Assembly: GCA_021767245.1 (NCBI GenBank)
Contig: JAASTO010000034.1
Location: forward strand, 1-17,617
From: Balneolaceae bacterium
GTDB taxonomy: Bacteria > Bacteroidota > Rhodothermia > Balneolales > Balneolaceae
Direction: 5' to 3'
Length of the DNA: 17,617 nucleotides
This document shows positions 8,392 through 15,704 of this stretch, piece by piece (the stretch's first letter is position 1; every line of letters starts with the position of its first letter). Position numbers and translations under genes: made by a program. Below the pieces are notes generated by a model, which saw nothing but the letters and a program-made list of their open reading frames with translations, searched no databases and was not told the origin of the DNA.

Positions 8392-9672
8392 ATGAAAAAC
8401 GTGCTTTTTATAGCCTACTACTTCCCACCATTGGGAGGGAGTGGGGTACAGCGTCCTCTGAAATTCGTGAAGTATCTGCGGAATTTTGGCTGGAATCCAA
8501 TAGTGGTGTGCCCTGAACCCGGAGCTTACCCATATTATGACAGTACCCTTCTTGAGGAATTGAATGATCTATCAGTAGATGTATATAGAGTTCCTGCACA
8601 AACTCCATTCCACTTACCATTTGTAAAGAGTAAGAAGCTTGCAGTTCCGGAAAAAGTAGCCAGTGTAGGCCGACAATTTTCCCGGTTTTTTATGTATCCA
8701 GACAACAAAAGGGGATGGATCAACCAGGCGGTCAATGCATCCCTGGAGTTAGCAAAGGAACAGAATTTTGATCTGATCTTTAGTACGGCCCCGCCTTTCA
8801 GTGATCATCTGGCTGCTACTGAAATTAAGAAAGAATTAGGGTTACCCCTGGTGTTGGACTACAGGGATGCCTGGGTAAATAACCATTTTGTTGATGATCA
8901 ATTTGAATGGCAAATGAAGATCCATAGGAAATTAGAGAGCTCTTGCTTATCTGATTCAGACCAGGTTATTGTTTTGGATGAAAAAATGGAAGCTTCATTG
9001 AAAAGTGAATACCCCGGGATCTCCTTCAATACACATGTTATTTCCCATGGATTTGATCCGGACGATTTTAAGGGAACAGACCCGCCGATCCTTGAGTATA
9101 AGACTAGTAAAATGAATCTGCTTTACAGTGGATTATTTTACGAGAACAATCAACCTGATATTTTACTCAAGGCATTCAGGGAATTGATTCTCGAATCACG
9201 GATCGGTCAGGATGAATTTCATCTTCATTTTCAGGGTGGTTTATCCGGACGTCATAAAAGACTAATTGAGGAACTTGGATTGAGTAGTTCTGTAACAGAT
9301 TATGGATACATCACTCATAATATTGCCGTTACAAATTTAAATAGGGCGGATGCCCTTTGGATGATCTCAAATTTTGATCCGGTTCATAAACAGATAAAGA
9401 GTGGAAAGCTCTTTGAGTATATAGGATCAGGTAAGCCGATTTTGGGACTTACTCATATTGGAGCCGAATCAGAGGTATTGAAAGCCTACGGTGCCGGTTA
9501 TGTTGCGCCACCTGATGATCTCAATACCGTAAAAGAATCGATAATGGCATTATTTACTGACTGGAAACAAGATAAAATCAAGGTTCCTGATCAGGCATAT
9601 ATTCAACAATTTGACAGAAAAAAATTAACTAAAGAACTTGCTAAGGTATTCGATACATTATCATATCAATAA
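8392..9672 (+). CDS. Glycosyltransferase, GT4-like (GT-B fold)
   Basis: A 426-residue protein beginning MKNVLFIAYYFPPLGGSGVQ, the usual opening of GT4-type sugar transferases in Bacteroidota relatives (glycine-rich N-terminal loop, then RPLKFVKYLRNFGW). The C-terminal Rossmann half carries the donor-binding and catalytic signature KSGKLFEYIGSGKPILGL with its two conserved acidic or polar positions, followed by a Glu-rich helix (AESEVLKAYGAG). There is no signal peptide or membrane helix, so it acts in the cytoplasm or on the inner membrane face, probably on surface polysaccharide or glycolipid; donor and acceptor cannot be told. I chose ATG 8392 over the in-frame TTG at 8383, because 8383 lies only 6 nt after the guaB stop and adds no family-conserved residues. 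It sits alone between guaB and the peptidase, not in a polysaccharide cluster. Confidence 0.88.
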   Translation: MKNVLFIAYYFPPLGGSGVQRPLKFVKYLRNFGWNPIVVCPEPGAYPYYDSTLLEELNDLSVDVYRVPAQTPFHLPFVKSKKLAVPEKVASVGRQFSRFFMYPDNKRGWINQAVNASLELAKEQNFDLIFSTAPPFSDHLAATEIKKELGLPLVLDYRDAWVNNHFVDDQFEWQMKIHRKLESSCLSDSDQVIVLDEKMEASLKSEYPGISFNTHVISHGFDPDDFKGTDPPILEYKTSKMNLLYSGLFYENNQPDILLKAFRELILESRIGQDEFHLHFQGGLSGRHKRLIEELGLSSSVTDYGYITHNIAVTNLNRADALWMISNFDPVHKQIKSGKLFEYIGSGKPILGLTHIGAESEVLKAYGAGYVAPPDDLNTVKESIMALFTDWKQDKIKVPDQAYIQQFDRKKLTKELAKVFDTLSYQ

Positions 9673-9703
9673 TAACGCGACTATTGTTTAACTTTAAGGT
9701 CTT

Positions 9704-10561
9704 ATGATCGATCTGCTTAAAAAATTATTTGAACAACGCCGTAAGGAAATTACGGTCATGTTACTGGATGATTCCCAGCCGGGTGAGGATAATTCATATA
9801 AGCTATACCCCAATAGTATCTTTGGGATCTTTATGACCATTTTTTTGATCATGGTTTTGATCATAGCTGCGACATTTATGGTCACCCCACTTGGTGAACT
9901 GTTATACAACTCTGATGAGGCTGAGATAAGGGCGCAGATCATGGAAATAACAGATAAAACTCTAGCCCTGGAAGATTCGCTTAAGAAAAGAGATACTCAG
10001 TTACAGGAAATGAAAAATATTATTCGCCTAAGCGTAGATACCACTTTGGCTATGGATCAGCGTTTCGACCAGATGTTTACCGAAACTCAGGGTATGGATG
10101 AAGGAGAGTTTGTGACTATGGATCAAATTGGTTCCATAGAAAAGCTTTCTCAAAATGAGATCTTGTTTTCAAACGTATCAAAGACGATACCTGATTTCCC
10201 CGGCCGATACCCGGTTAAAGGTTCACTTACAAGGGGTTATCTGCCTGATGAGGAACATTATGGAATTGATATTGCCACCGGGATAGATGAGCCGGTGATC
10301 AATATTGCAGATGGGTCGGTTTTTAACAGTAGCTGGACCATCAATAATGGGTATGTGATCTCGGTTCAGCACGGTAATGGGGTGGTGACAACTTTTAAGC
10401 ATTTGGCCAGGCTAAACAAAAGGGAGGGAGATCTCGTACTTAAAGGAGATATTTTAGGATCTACCGGAGACGCAGGTGTATTAAGCACCGGACCCCATCT
10501 TCACCTTGAAGTATGGAAAAATGGTGTTCCTCAAAACCCGGAATTATATTTAATCAACTAA
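9704..10561 (+). CDS. Membrane-anchored M23 (LytM-type) peptidoglycan endopeptidase, bactofilin-linked
   Basis: A 285-residue protein with a short basic then acidic cytoplasmic N-terminus (1-38), one membrane helix (about 39-60), a coiled-coil-like periplasmic stretch (about 72-108) and a C-terminal M23 domain (about 165-280). The metallopeptidase residues are complete: zinc ligands H185 and D189 (HYGID) and H267, with catalytic histidines H233 (FKHLA) and H265 (HLHLE). It should cut peptide cross-bridges in the periplasm. The gene ends 8 nt before a bactofilin gene; pairing of a bactofilin with an inner-membrane M23 enzyme is an established arrangement in cell-shape modules (LmdC-BacA in stalked alphaproteobacteria, Csd enzymes with CcmA in Helicobacter). 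The short cytoplasmic tail is a plausible bactofilin contact, which is inference. AAGG at 9695-9698 lies 5 nt before the ATG. Confidence 0.92.
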   Translation: MIDLLKKLFEQRRKEITVMLLDDSQPGEDNSYKLYPNSIFGIFMTIFLIMVLIIAATFMVTPLGELLYNSDEAEIRAQIMEITDKTLALEDSLKKRDTQLQEMKNIIRLSVDTTLAMDQRFDQMFTETQGMDEGEFVTMDQIGSIEKLSQNEILFSNVSKTIPDFPGRYPVKGSLTRGYLPDEEHYGIDIATGIDEPVINIADGSVFNSSWTINNGYVISVQHGNGVVTTFKHLARLNKREGDLVLKGDILGSTGDAGVLSTGPHLHLEVWKNGVPQNPELYLIN

Positions 10562-10569
10562 TAAAGAAT

Positions 10570-10992
10570 ATGCTAAACTCTAAGAAATCATCAAATAACG
10601 TGTCAGACAATTCAAGACAATCACCAACAGTTAACATCATCAGTGAAGGGACCAAGCTGAAAGGAGACCTGATCTCCGATTCTGATATTCGGGTTGCCGG
10701 AACCATTGAAGGCGAAGCTAACTCAAAAGGAAAGATCATTGTAACCGGAAACGGTAAGATCAAAGGAAATATTAACTCAGGGGATGCTGATATTGCCGGT
10801 AAAGTTGATGGCGAAGTTAAAGTTTCCGGAAAACTGACTCTTCGGTCTCAGGCTATTATAGATGGTAATATCTATACCAAAACCCTGATTGTTGAGGAGG
10901 GAGCACAGATCAACGGGTCATGCAGAATGGGTTCTGACGTTAAATCTTACAGCAGCACTAAAGAAACTGAAAAAACCGGCTCAAGCAGCTAA
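10570..10992 (+). CDS. Bactofilin (cytoskeletal polymer protein)
   Basis: A 140-residue bactofilin: a polar N-terminal tail (1-24), a core of about 90 residues made of short repeated turns of a right-handed beta-helix (TKLKGDLISDSDIRVAGTIE, then GKIIVTGNGKIKGNI and so on, with G-x-I and G-x-V every five to six residues), and a Ser/Thr/Lys-rich C-terminal tail. Bactofilins polymerise without nucleotide and scaffold cell-wall enzymes at the membrane. I chose ATG 10570; the same frame is open upstream to 10513 but that extension lies inside the peptidase gene and has no bactofilin character. It follows the M23 peptidase by 8 nt and precedes atpZ by 15 nt, so it may be co-transcribed with both. 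Confidence 0.93.
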   Translation: MLNSKKSSNNVSDNSRQSPTVNIISEGTKLKGDLISDSDIRVAGTIEGEANSKGKIIVTGNGKIKGNINSGDADIAGKVDGEVKVSGKLTLRSQAIIDGNIYTKTLIVEEGAQINGSCRMGSDVKSYSSTKETEKTGSSS

Positions 10993-10998
10993 AGAAGG
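10993..10998 (+). promoter_or_regulatory. Shine-Dalgarno-like sequence of atpZ
   Basis: AGAAGG directly follows the bactofilin stop codon and lies 9 nt before a TTG codon at 11008. It is one of few purine-rich ribosome-binding-like sites in the window and supports the TTG over the later ATG at 11038 as the atpZ start. Confidence 0.5.
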
Positions 10999-11007
10999 TC
11001 TGATTCA

Positions 11008-11223
11008 TTGCCTAAAAATTTGCTTCCCAAAAAATACATGGAGTACCTTGGGTTGGGAGCTGAAATTGCTGCCTCATTGTTGATACCCATTATGATTGGT
11101 TATTTTTTGGATGAATATTTTGGCACGTCTCCCATCCTATTGATGGTAGGTGTTTTGGGAGCGATGATCAGTTTTGGGTTTATGATCGTCAGAATAAACA
11201 GGAAGCTTAATGCTGATGATTGA
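11008..11223 (+). CDS. atpZ: AtpZ/AtpI-family F0F1 ATP synthase-associated membrane protein
   Basis: A 71-residue protein with two membrane helices (about 14-33 and 42-62). It has the family-typical pattern YLGLGAEIAASLLIPIMIGY followed by FLDEYFGTSPILLMVGVLGA, that is, a glycine-rich first helix, an acidic DxxFGTSP turn, and a glycine-rich second helix. This family (ATPase_gene1) commonly stands first in FCB-group ATP synthase clusters; in Bacillus AtpZ and AtpI have been linked to Mg2+/Ca2+ handling and c-ring assembly. The start is read as TTG 11008, supported by AGAAGG upstream and by a basic N-terminal segment similar in length to homologues; ATG 11038 would give 61 residues and clip that segment. 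The 3' end overlaps atpI by 14 nt, pointing to coupled translation. Confidence 0.85.
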   Translation: MPKNLLPKKYMEYLGLGAEIAASLLIPIMIGYFLDEYFGTSPILLMVGVLGAMISFGFMIVRINRKLNADD

Positions 11224-11599
11224 ACACGGTAGATCAGTGACCCAAAGATCGATCACATTCTCCGCACTGCTTTTACTGGTTGCTGCTACATTTTTTTGGG
11301 TTGGAACCGCACAGGGAGTGGCAGTTGTATCGGGTGTATTACTAAGTTCTGTCTTCGTGGTAAGCAGTGGTTGGATACTCGAAGCTTTTCAAAACGCTGA
11401 TGGAACTGTATTTATACAGGTTTATATCTTTTCAATTGCCATTCGATTCATAGTGGTTCTGGCGTTGTTTGGAATTTTGCTTGCAGCAACAAAAATTGAT
11501 GAAATCTACTTTACAGTTAGTTTTATAATTTCCTATCTTTGTCAATCTGTAACGGAAATGATTTTAATCCACAAATTTCTACAAAAGAGCGGCAGTTAA
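11210..11599 (+). CDS. atpI: ATP synthase subunit I-like membrane protein
   Basis: A 129-residue hydrophobic protein with four predicted membrane helices (about 15-33, 37-57, 67-90, 95-122), in the position of AtpI. In other bacteria AtpI assists assembly of the c ring and is not a stoichiometric enzyme subunit. The sequence is divergent, as usual for this family, so the assignment rests on topology, length and gene order as much as on motifs. The gene begins within the atpZ 3' end (ATG 11210, or 11216 two codons later) and ends 5 nt before atpB. A promoter-like box lies inside its 3' part at 11534. Confidence 0.75.
   Translation: MLMIEHGRSVTQRSITFSALLLLVAATFFWVGTAQGVAVVSGVLLSSVFVVSSGWILEAFQNADGTVFIQVYIFSIAIRFIVVLALFGILLAATKIDEIYFTVSFIISYLCQSVTEMILIHKFLQKSGS
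11534..11541 (+). promoter_or_regulatory. Possible internal -7 box inside atpI, ahead of atpB
   Basis: TATCTTTG, identical to the octamer before guaB, lies 64 nt upstream of the atpB ATG and within atpI coding sequence. No good -33 partner is visible. Internal promoters in atpI are known in E. coli. About eight TAnnTTTG matches per strand are expected by chance here, so this is only a candidate. Confidence 0.25.
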
Positions 11600-11604
11600 A
11601 GACA

Positions 11605-12690
11605 ATGATTCAAACCCTGCGTCGAGTTTTCTTAACTCTTTTATTTCTCAGTGTAAGCACATCAAATACATTCGCAGCCGACGATGCTGAAGGGGCCGAT
11701 GGTCCTGTAATCGACGTGATGGGAACCGTTGCTGACCACGACTATTTTAAAGTACCTAAGTTTATCAACGGTGGTAAGATTTATCTGCCAAGGATCTTTT
11801 ACTGGGAGACTGCAGAAGGGCAATCCCAGTTAAGTGCTTACGCTTCTACCAAAAAAGCTCTGAATTCAGGTGAATTTATTGAAAATGATGAAGGAGCTAT
11901 CGTGCCAGCCGGCGGTGGAAATATAAAAGTTGATTTTTCCATCACGTCACACCTGGTTTATTTCTGGTTGGGTATGGGGCTCGCAGTCATACTGACCATT
12001 ATGGCGGCAAATCGATATAAAAAAGGTATCGGTCGCGATGTTGAGCCTAAGGGCGCTATGCAGAATATATTTGAGGTGCTTTTTGTCTTTATTCGTGATG
12101 ATGTAGCACGTGACAATATCGATGAGCACAAAGCTGACAGGTATGTACCATTTCTGTTCACCATGTTCATGGGTATCTCATTTATGAATCTATTTGGGTT
12201 GTTGCCCTGGGCTGCAACAGCAACGGCTGACCTGACAGTTACAGCTACATTGGCTTTAGTCACATTTGTGATCACGCAGTTTAGTGGTACTAAAGATCAC
12301 TGGGCTCACGTATTTTGGTTTCCAGGAGTTCCGGGATGGGTAAGATTCATTCTTACACCGGTTGAGATCCTGGGATTGTTCACCAAGCCATTTGCTCTTG
12401 CAATACGTTTGTTCGCAAACATGTTGTCCGGTAAGATCATGATCATTGCCATACTTGGATTGGTCTTTATCTTTGCTGATCTATTTGGAGCCGGAGCCGG
12501 TTTCGGAGTTGGTATATTTTCAGTTTCATTGACGGTTGTATTGTATGCATTAAAGGTGTTTGTGGGACTATTACAGGCTTACATCTTTACATTGTTGTCA
12601 GCTGTATTTATTGGAATGGCAGCTGAAGATCATGCTCACGACGAAGAAGAATATTACACAGAACATATTGCTGAAGAAGTTTCAGCTTAA
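11605..12690 (+). CDS. atpB: F0F1 ATP synthase subunit a, with N-terminal extension
   Basis: The 361-residue stator subunit that forms the proton half-channels of F0. The membrane core occupies about 118-345. The essential arginine is R268 in LAIRLFANMLSGK, the equivalent of E. coli R210, and the next membrane part is glycine-rich (LFGAGAGFGVGIF). E. coli AtpB has 271 residues; the extra length is a ~115-residue N-terminal part beginning with a convincing signal sequence (positively charged MIQTLRR, hydrophobic LTLLFLSVS, then TFA-ADD as a likely cleavage site after about residue 24), so about 90 residues should sit in the periplasm before the first membrane helix. The C-terminus is His/Asp/Glu-rich. 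I chose ATG 11605; the same frame is open to TTG 11539 inside atpI, but that start would destroy the signal peptide. Confidence 0.95.
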   Translation: MIQTLRRVFLTLLFLSVSTSNTFAADDAEGADGPVIDVMGTVADHDYFKVPKFINGGKIYLPRIFYWETAEGQSQLSAYASTKKALNSGEFIENDEGAIVPAGGGNIKVDFSITSHLVYFWLGMGLAVILTIMAANRYKKGIGRDVEPKGAMQNIFEVLFVFIRDDVARDNIDEHKADRYVPFLFTMFMGISFMNLFGLLPWAATATADLTVTATLALVTFVITQFSGTKDHWAHVFWFPGVPGWVRFILTPVEILGLFTKPFALAIRLFANMLSGKIMIIAILGLVFIFADLFGAGAGFGVGIFSVSLTVVLYALKVFVGLLQAYIFTLLSAVFIGMAAEDHAHDEEEYYTEHIAEEVSA

Positions 12691-12731
12691 TAACATAATC
12701 TAACATCAATAAAAACTAAACAAACAGAACT
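12691..12731 (+). promoter_or_regulatory. A-rich, nearly G-free leader of atpE
   Basis: The 41 nt between atpB and atpE contain 24 A, 8 T, 8 C and a single G (12726). No stem-loop and no Shine-Dalgarno are present. An unstructured A-rich leader fits strong translation of the c subunit, needed in many copies per complex; that role is inference. Confidence 0.4.
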
Positions 12732-12953
12732 ATGGGATTATTAGCAGCTGGTATCGGAGCTGGAATCGTTGCACTTGGTGCCGGAATCGGAATTGGTATG
12801 ATCGGTAAAAGTGCTACAGAAAGTATTGCACGTCAACCAGAAGCTTCTGGCGACATTCGCGGTGCTATGATTTTGACCGCAGCCTTTATTGAAGGTGTTG
12901 CTCTGCTTGGTGCCGTTATTTGTATTTTGCTTGCGCTTGGAATTGGTCAATAA
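12732..12953 (+). CDS. atpE: F0F1 ATP synthase subunit c
   Basis: A 73-residue hairpin of two membrane helices (about 5-30 and 45-70) that oligomerises into the rotating c ring. Helix 1 carries the packing motif GAGIGIG (16-22), the polar loop is ARQPEASGDIRG, and the ion-binding carboxylate is E54 in AAFIEGVALLG. The residues used for Na+ coordination in Na+-type rings (Gln in helix 1, and Ser-Thr just after the Glu) are absent: position 21 is Ile and 55-56 are Gly-Val, so a proton ring is expected. It starts 41 nt after atpB behind an A-rich leader. Length and sequence are ordinary for the family. Confidence 0.97.
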   Translation: MGLLAAGIGAGIVALGAGIGIGMIGKSATESIARQPEASGDIRGAMILTAAFIEGVALLGAVICILLALGIGQ

Positions 12954-12972
12954 TTAAAGGTAGGTAACTATC

Positions 12973-13488
12973 ATGACTTTCCTATTAGCAGGCGGAGGGG
13001 GCTTACTCTCATTTAATACCGGTTTTGCGATCTGGATCTTAGTATCTCTGATCATATTTTTGCTGGTAATGATGAAGTATGCTGTTCCTCCAATTATGAC
13101 AGCTCTCACAGATCGTGAGCGCAATATCAAGGAGTCTTTGGAAGCAGCTGAAAAAGCAATTGCCAAGGCTGAAAAGATCTCCAAAGATAATGAAAAGGCT
13201 TTGCGTGAAGCTGAAGCTAAGGCTCAGCAGATCCGTAAAGAGGCTGTCGACGAAGCTGAATTGATTCGTACTGAACGTATCAGTAAGGCTAAAGAGGAGG
13301 CTGATCAAATTATTGAACAAGCCAAGGCTACTATCGAGCAGGAGAAAAAACAAGCTCTTGATGAGTTAAGAAGTGAGGTTGCAAAACTTGCTGTACAATC
13401 TGCTTCAATCATTATTGACTCTGAGCTTGATGATGAAAAGAATAACAAGCTGGTAGATAAATTTTTAACCGATCTATCTAAAAACTAA
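12973..13488 (+). CDS. atpF: F0F1 ATP synthase subunit b
   Basis: A 171-residue stator arm: a short Gly-rich N-terminus, one membrane helix (about 16-35, FAIWILVSLIIFLLVM), then a long, highly charged, Ala-rich coiled coil from about 48 to 150 (repeated EAEAKAQQ, KEEADQIIEQAKA) and a C-terminal helix (DDEKNNKLVDKFLTDL) that should meet the delta subunit. Length is typical (E. coli 156). AAAGGTAGG at 12956-12964 lies 8 nt before the ATG and is one of the better Shine-Dalgarno-like sites here. There is a single b gene and no b', so the stator arm is a homodimer. Confidence 0.96.
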   Translation: MTFLLAGGGGLLSFNTGFAIWILVSLIIFLLVMMKYAVPPIMTALTDRERNIKESLEAAEKAIAKAEKISKDNEKALREAEAKAQQIRKEAVDEAELIRTERISKAKEEADQIIEQAKATIEQEKKQALDELRSEVAKLAVQSASIIIDSELDDEKNNKLVDKFLTDLSKN

Positions 13489-13496
13489 TTTAATTC

Positions 13497-14045
13497 ATGC
13501 TGGTATCTAAGGCTTCAGGAAGGTACGCAAAAGCACTTTTAGAGCTTGCTGAGGAAAACGATGTACTCGAGCAAACTCTACAGGATGTCTTGTTTATAAA
13601 GGAGACCATTGATGGATCCAGGGAACTGCTTCTGTTTTTGAAGAGTCCTATCATCAAACCTGAAAAAAAAGTTGCGGTACTTGAAGAGGTATTTGGGGGA
13701 GAAGTAAGTGAACTTGTACATAAGTTTATAACACTTATCGCTCAGAAAAATCGTCAAAGCATGATCGATCAGATCGCTTATTCATTTATCGAGATCTATA
13801 ATGATCATGCCGGTATCATAGAGGCTCAGATATCTGTAGCTCAAAAACTTACTGATAAGCAACTGGAGACAGTAAAATCCAGAATTGCAGATGTTACAGG
13901 TAAAAAGGTTCAGATCAATGAAAAGGTGGATGAAGATCTGAGGGGCGGTATGGCCATTAAGATCGCTGATACAGTCATTGATGGTACTGTGAAGCATAAA
14001 TTAGAGCAGCTTGAGGATGCATTCCTTAGCTCAGCAATGGAATAA
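13497..14045 (+). CDS. atpH: F0F1 ATP synthase subunit delta (OSCP)
   Basis: A 182-residue protein that joins the top of the alpha-beta head to the b stator. The N-terminal helical domain begins VSKASGRYAKALLELAEEN, the usual RYAxAL signature, and runs to about residue 105. The C-terminal domain contains the conserved stretch DEDLRGGMAIKIADTVIDGTVKHKL (about 145-170). The start is 8 nt after atpF with no ribosome-binding site, suggesting coupled translation. Nothing unusual is seen. Confidence 0.96.
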   Translation: MLVSKASGRYAKALLELAEENDVLEQTLQDVLFIKETIDGSRELLLFLKSPIIKPEKKVAVLEEVFGGEVSELVHKFITLIAQKNRQSMIDQIAYSFIEIYNDHAGIIEAQISVAQKLTDKQLETVKSRIADVTGKKVQINEKVDEDLRGGMAIKIADTVIDGTVKHKLEQLEDAFLSSAME

Positions 14046-14078
14046 AATTACTAAAACTTATTTAACTAGATACATAAG

Positions 14079-15686
14079 ATGAGTCAAGTCAGACCAGACG
14101 AAGTTTCAGCCATTTTACGCAAACAACTTTCAGGCTTCGACAATGAAGCAGATACCTATGATGTAGGTACCGTATTGGAAGTGGGTGATGGTATTGCCCG
14201 TGTTTACGGTCTTTCAAAAGTACAGGCCGGTGAACTGGTTGAGCTGCCAGAATCTAAAGATGATAATGGTAACCCTGTAACCGGTATGGTACTTAACCTC
14301 GAAGAGGATAATGTAGGTATTGTACTTTTTGGTTCAGCTAATGCCGTTGAAGAAGGTCACACCGTTAAAAGAACCAATGATATAGCCTCCATTCAGGTTG
14401 GCGAAGGTCTATTGGGCCGTGTGATCAATCCATTGGGTGTTCCAATCGATGGAAAAGGCAGCATCAATGGCGAGACTATTAAACTTCCACTTGAGCGTAA
14501 AGCTCCCGGTGTAATTTATCGTGAGCCGGTTGCTGAACCCCTGCAAACTGGTTTGAAATCCATTGATTCGTTGATACCGATCGGAAGAGGGCAGCGTGAG
14601 CTGATCATTGGTGACCGTCAGACAGGTAAGACAGCTGTAGCCATCGATACCATCATCAATCAGCAGGCAACACAGGATACTGACACTCCGGTTCACTGCA
14701 TCTATGTAGCAGTTGGACAGAAAGGTTCTACTATTGCTAATATCAGAAAGGTATTAGAGGATAATGGAGCTATGAAATACACAACTATTGTTGCTGCGCC
14801 AGCAAGTACGTCAGCTCCATTGCGTTATATTGCACCATTTGCCGGAGCGGCTATTGGTGAGTATTTCCGTGATACGGGCCGACATGCACTTGTGATCTAT
14901 GATGATCTTTCTAAGCAAGCTGTTGCTTACCGTGAACTTTCTCTACTTCTGAAAAGACCTCCTGGACGTGAAGCTTATCCCGGAGATGTATTCTACTTGC
15001 ATAGCCGTCTTCTTGAGCGTGCTGCTAAGATCATTGATGACGATGAAGTTGCGCAGAAAATGAATAACGTTCCTGATGAACTTAAGCCTAAAGTTAAAGG
15101 TGGAGGGTCATTGACCGCTCTACCTGTTATTGAAACTCAGGCAGGTGATGTTTCTGCTTACATCCCAACCAACGTAATTTCTATTACTGATGGTCAGATA
15201 TTCCTTGATACTGACCTATTTAACCAGGGTATCAGACCGGCTATTGACGTTGGTACTTCTGTATCTCGTGTGGGTGGATCTGCTCAGGTTAAATCCATGA
15301 AAAAATTATCCGGTACCCTAAAGCTTGATTTGGCTCAGTATCGTGAACTTGAGGCATTTGCCAAGTTCGGTTCAGACCTTGATGCTTCTACGCAAGCACA
15401 GTTAAGAAAAGGTGAAAGAACGGTTGAATTACTTAAGCAGGGTGAATATCAGCCACTGCCGGTTGAACAACAAATAGCCCTGTTAAAGATCAATTCTGAA
15501 GGTTTATTAGACAAACTTGCGGTTGAACAGATCAGTGAATTTGAAAATCAGTATCTTGAAACTGTTGGGATCAAATTCGAAGACGAAATGAAATCACTCT
15601 CCGAAACTGGAGTTCTTGACGACAGTTTTGGTGATGAATTGATCAAAGTAGCTAATACTGTTATCGATCAGGTTACTGCTAACTAA
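14079..15686 (+). CDS. atpA: F0F1 ATP synthase subunit alpha
   Basis: A 535-residue non-catalytic nucleotide-binding subunit of F1. The N-terminal beta barrel (about 25-95) has the family start DVGTVLEVGDGIARVYGL; the Walker A loop GDRQTGKT is at 178-185; Walker B (ALVIYDDLSK) is present, and the arginine that reaches into the neighbouring catalytic site is R397 in VGTSVSRVGG. It is about 22 residues longer than the E. coli protein, mainly through a small insert in the barrel (ESKDDNGNPVTG) and a longer segment before GGGSLTALPVIETQ. The 33-nt leader is A/T-rich with no Shine-Dalgarno. The partner beta subunit gene is not in the window. Confidence 0.98.
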   Translation: MSQVRPDEVSAILRKQLSGFDNEADTYDVGTVLEVGDGIARVYGLSKVQAGELVELPESKDDNGNPVTGMVLNLEEDNVGIVLFGSANAVEEGHTVKRTNDIASIQVGEGLLGRVINPLGVPIDGKGSINGETIKLPLERKAPGVIYREPVAEPLQTGLKSIDSLIPIGRGQRELIIGDRQTGKTAVAIDTIINQQATQDTDTPVHCIYVAVGQKGSTIANIRKVLEDNGAMKYTTIVAAPASTSAPLRYIAPFAGAAIGEYFRDTGRHALVIYDDLSKQAVAYRELSLLLKRPPGREAYPGDVFYLHSRLLERAAKIIDDDEVAQKMNNVPDELKPKVKGGGSLTALPVIETQAGDVSAYIPTNVISITDGQIFLDTDLFNQGIRPAIDVGTSVSRVGGSAQVKSMKKLSGTLKLDLAQYRELEAFAKFGSDLDASTQAQLRKGERTVELLKQGEYQPLPVEQQIALLKINSEGLLDKLAVEQISEFENQYLETVGIKFEDEMKSLSETGVLDDSFGDELIKVANTVIDQVTAN

Positions 15687-15704
15687 TTAATACCCGATTA
15701 ATCA

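Noticed and set aside
8289..8516. 75-codon + strand frame across the guaB/glycosyltransferase junction
   Set aside because: It overlaps the conserved end of IMPDH and the conserved start of the glycosyltransferase in another frame; the translation looks random.
10513..10569. Upstream extension of the bactofilin frame
   Set aside because: It lies inside the peptidase gene and encodes residues with no bactofilin character; ATG 10570 fits the family length.
11539..11604. Upstream extension of the atpB frame from TTG 11539
   Set aside because: It would overlap atpI and place 22 polar residues before the signal sequence that begins at ATG 11605.
12732..12953. Possible sodium-driven c ring
   Set aside because: The Gln in helix 1 and the Ser-Thr after the key Glu that define Na+ rings are replaced by Ile and Gly-Val.
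15686..15702. ATTAAT ... ATTAAT inverted repeat just before atpG
   Set aside because: Only six A/T pairs around a 5-nt loop; ATTAAT is itself a palindrome and such repeats are expected by chance in AT-rich gaps.
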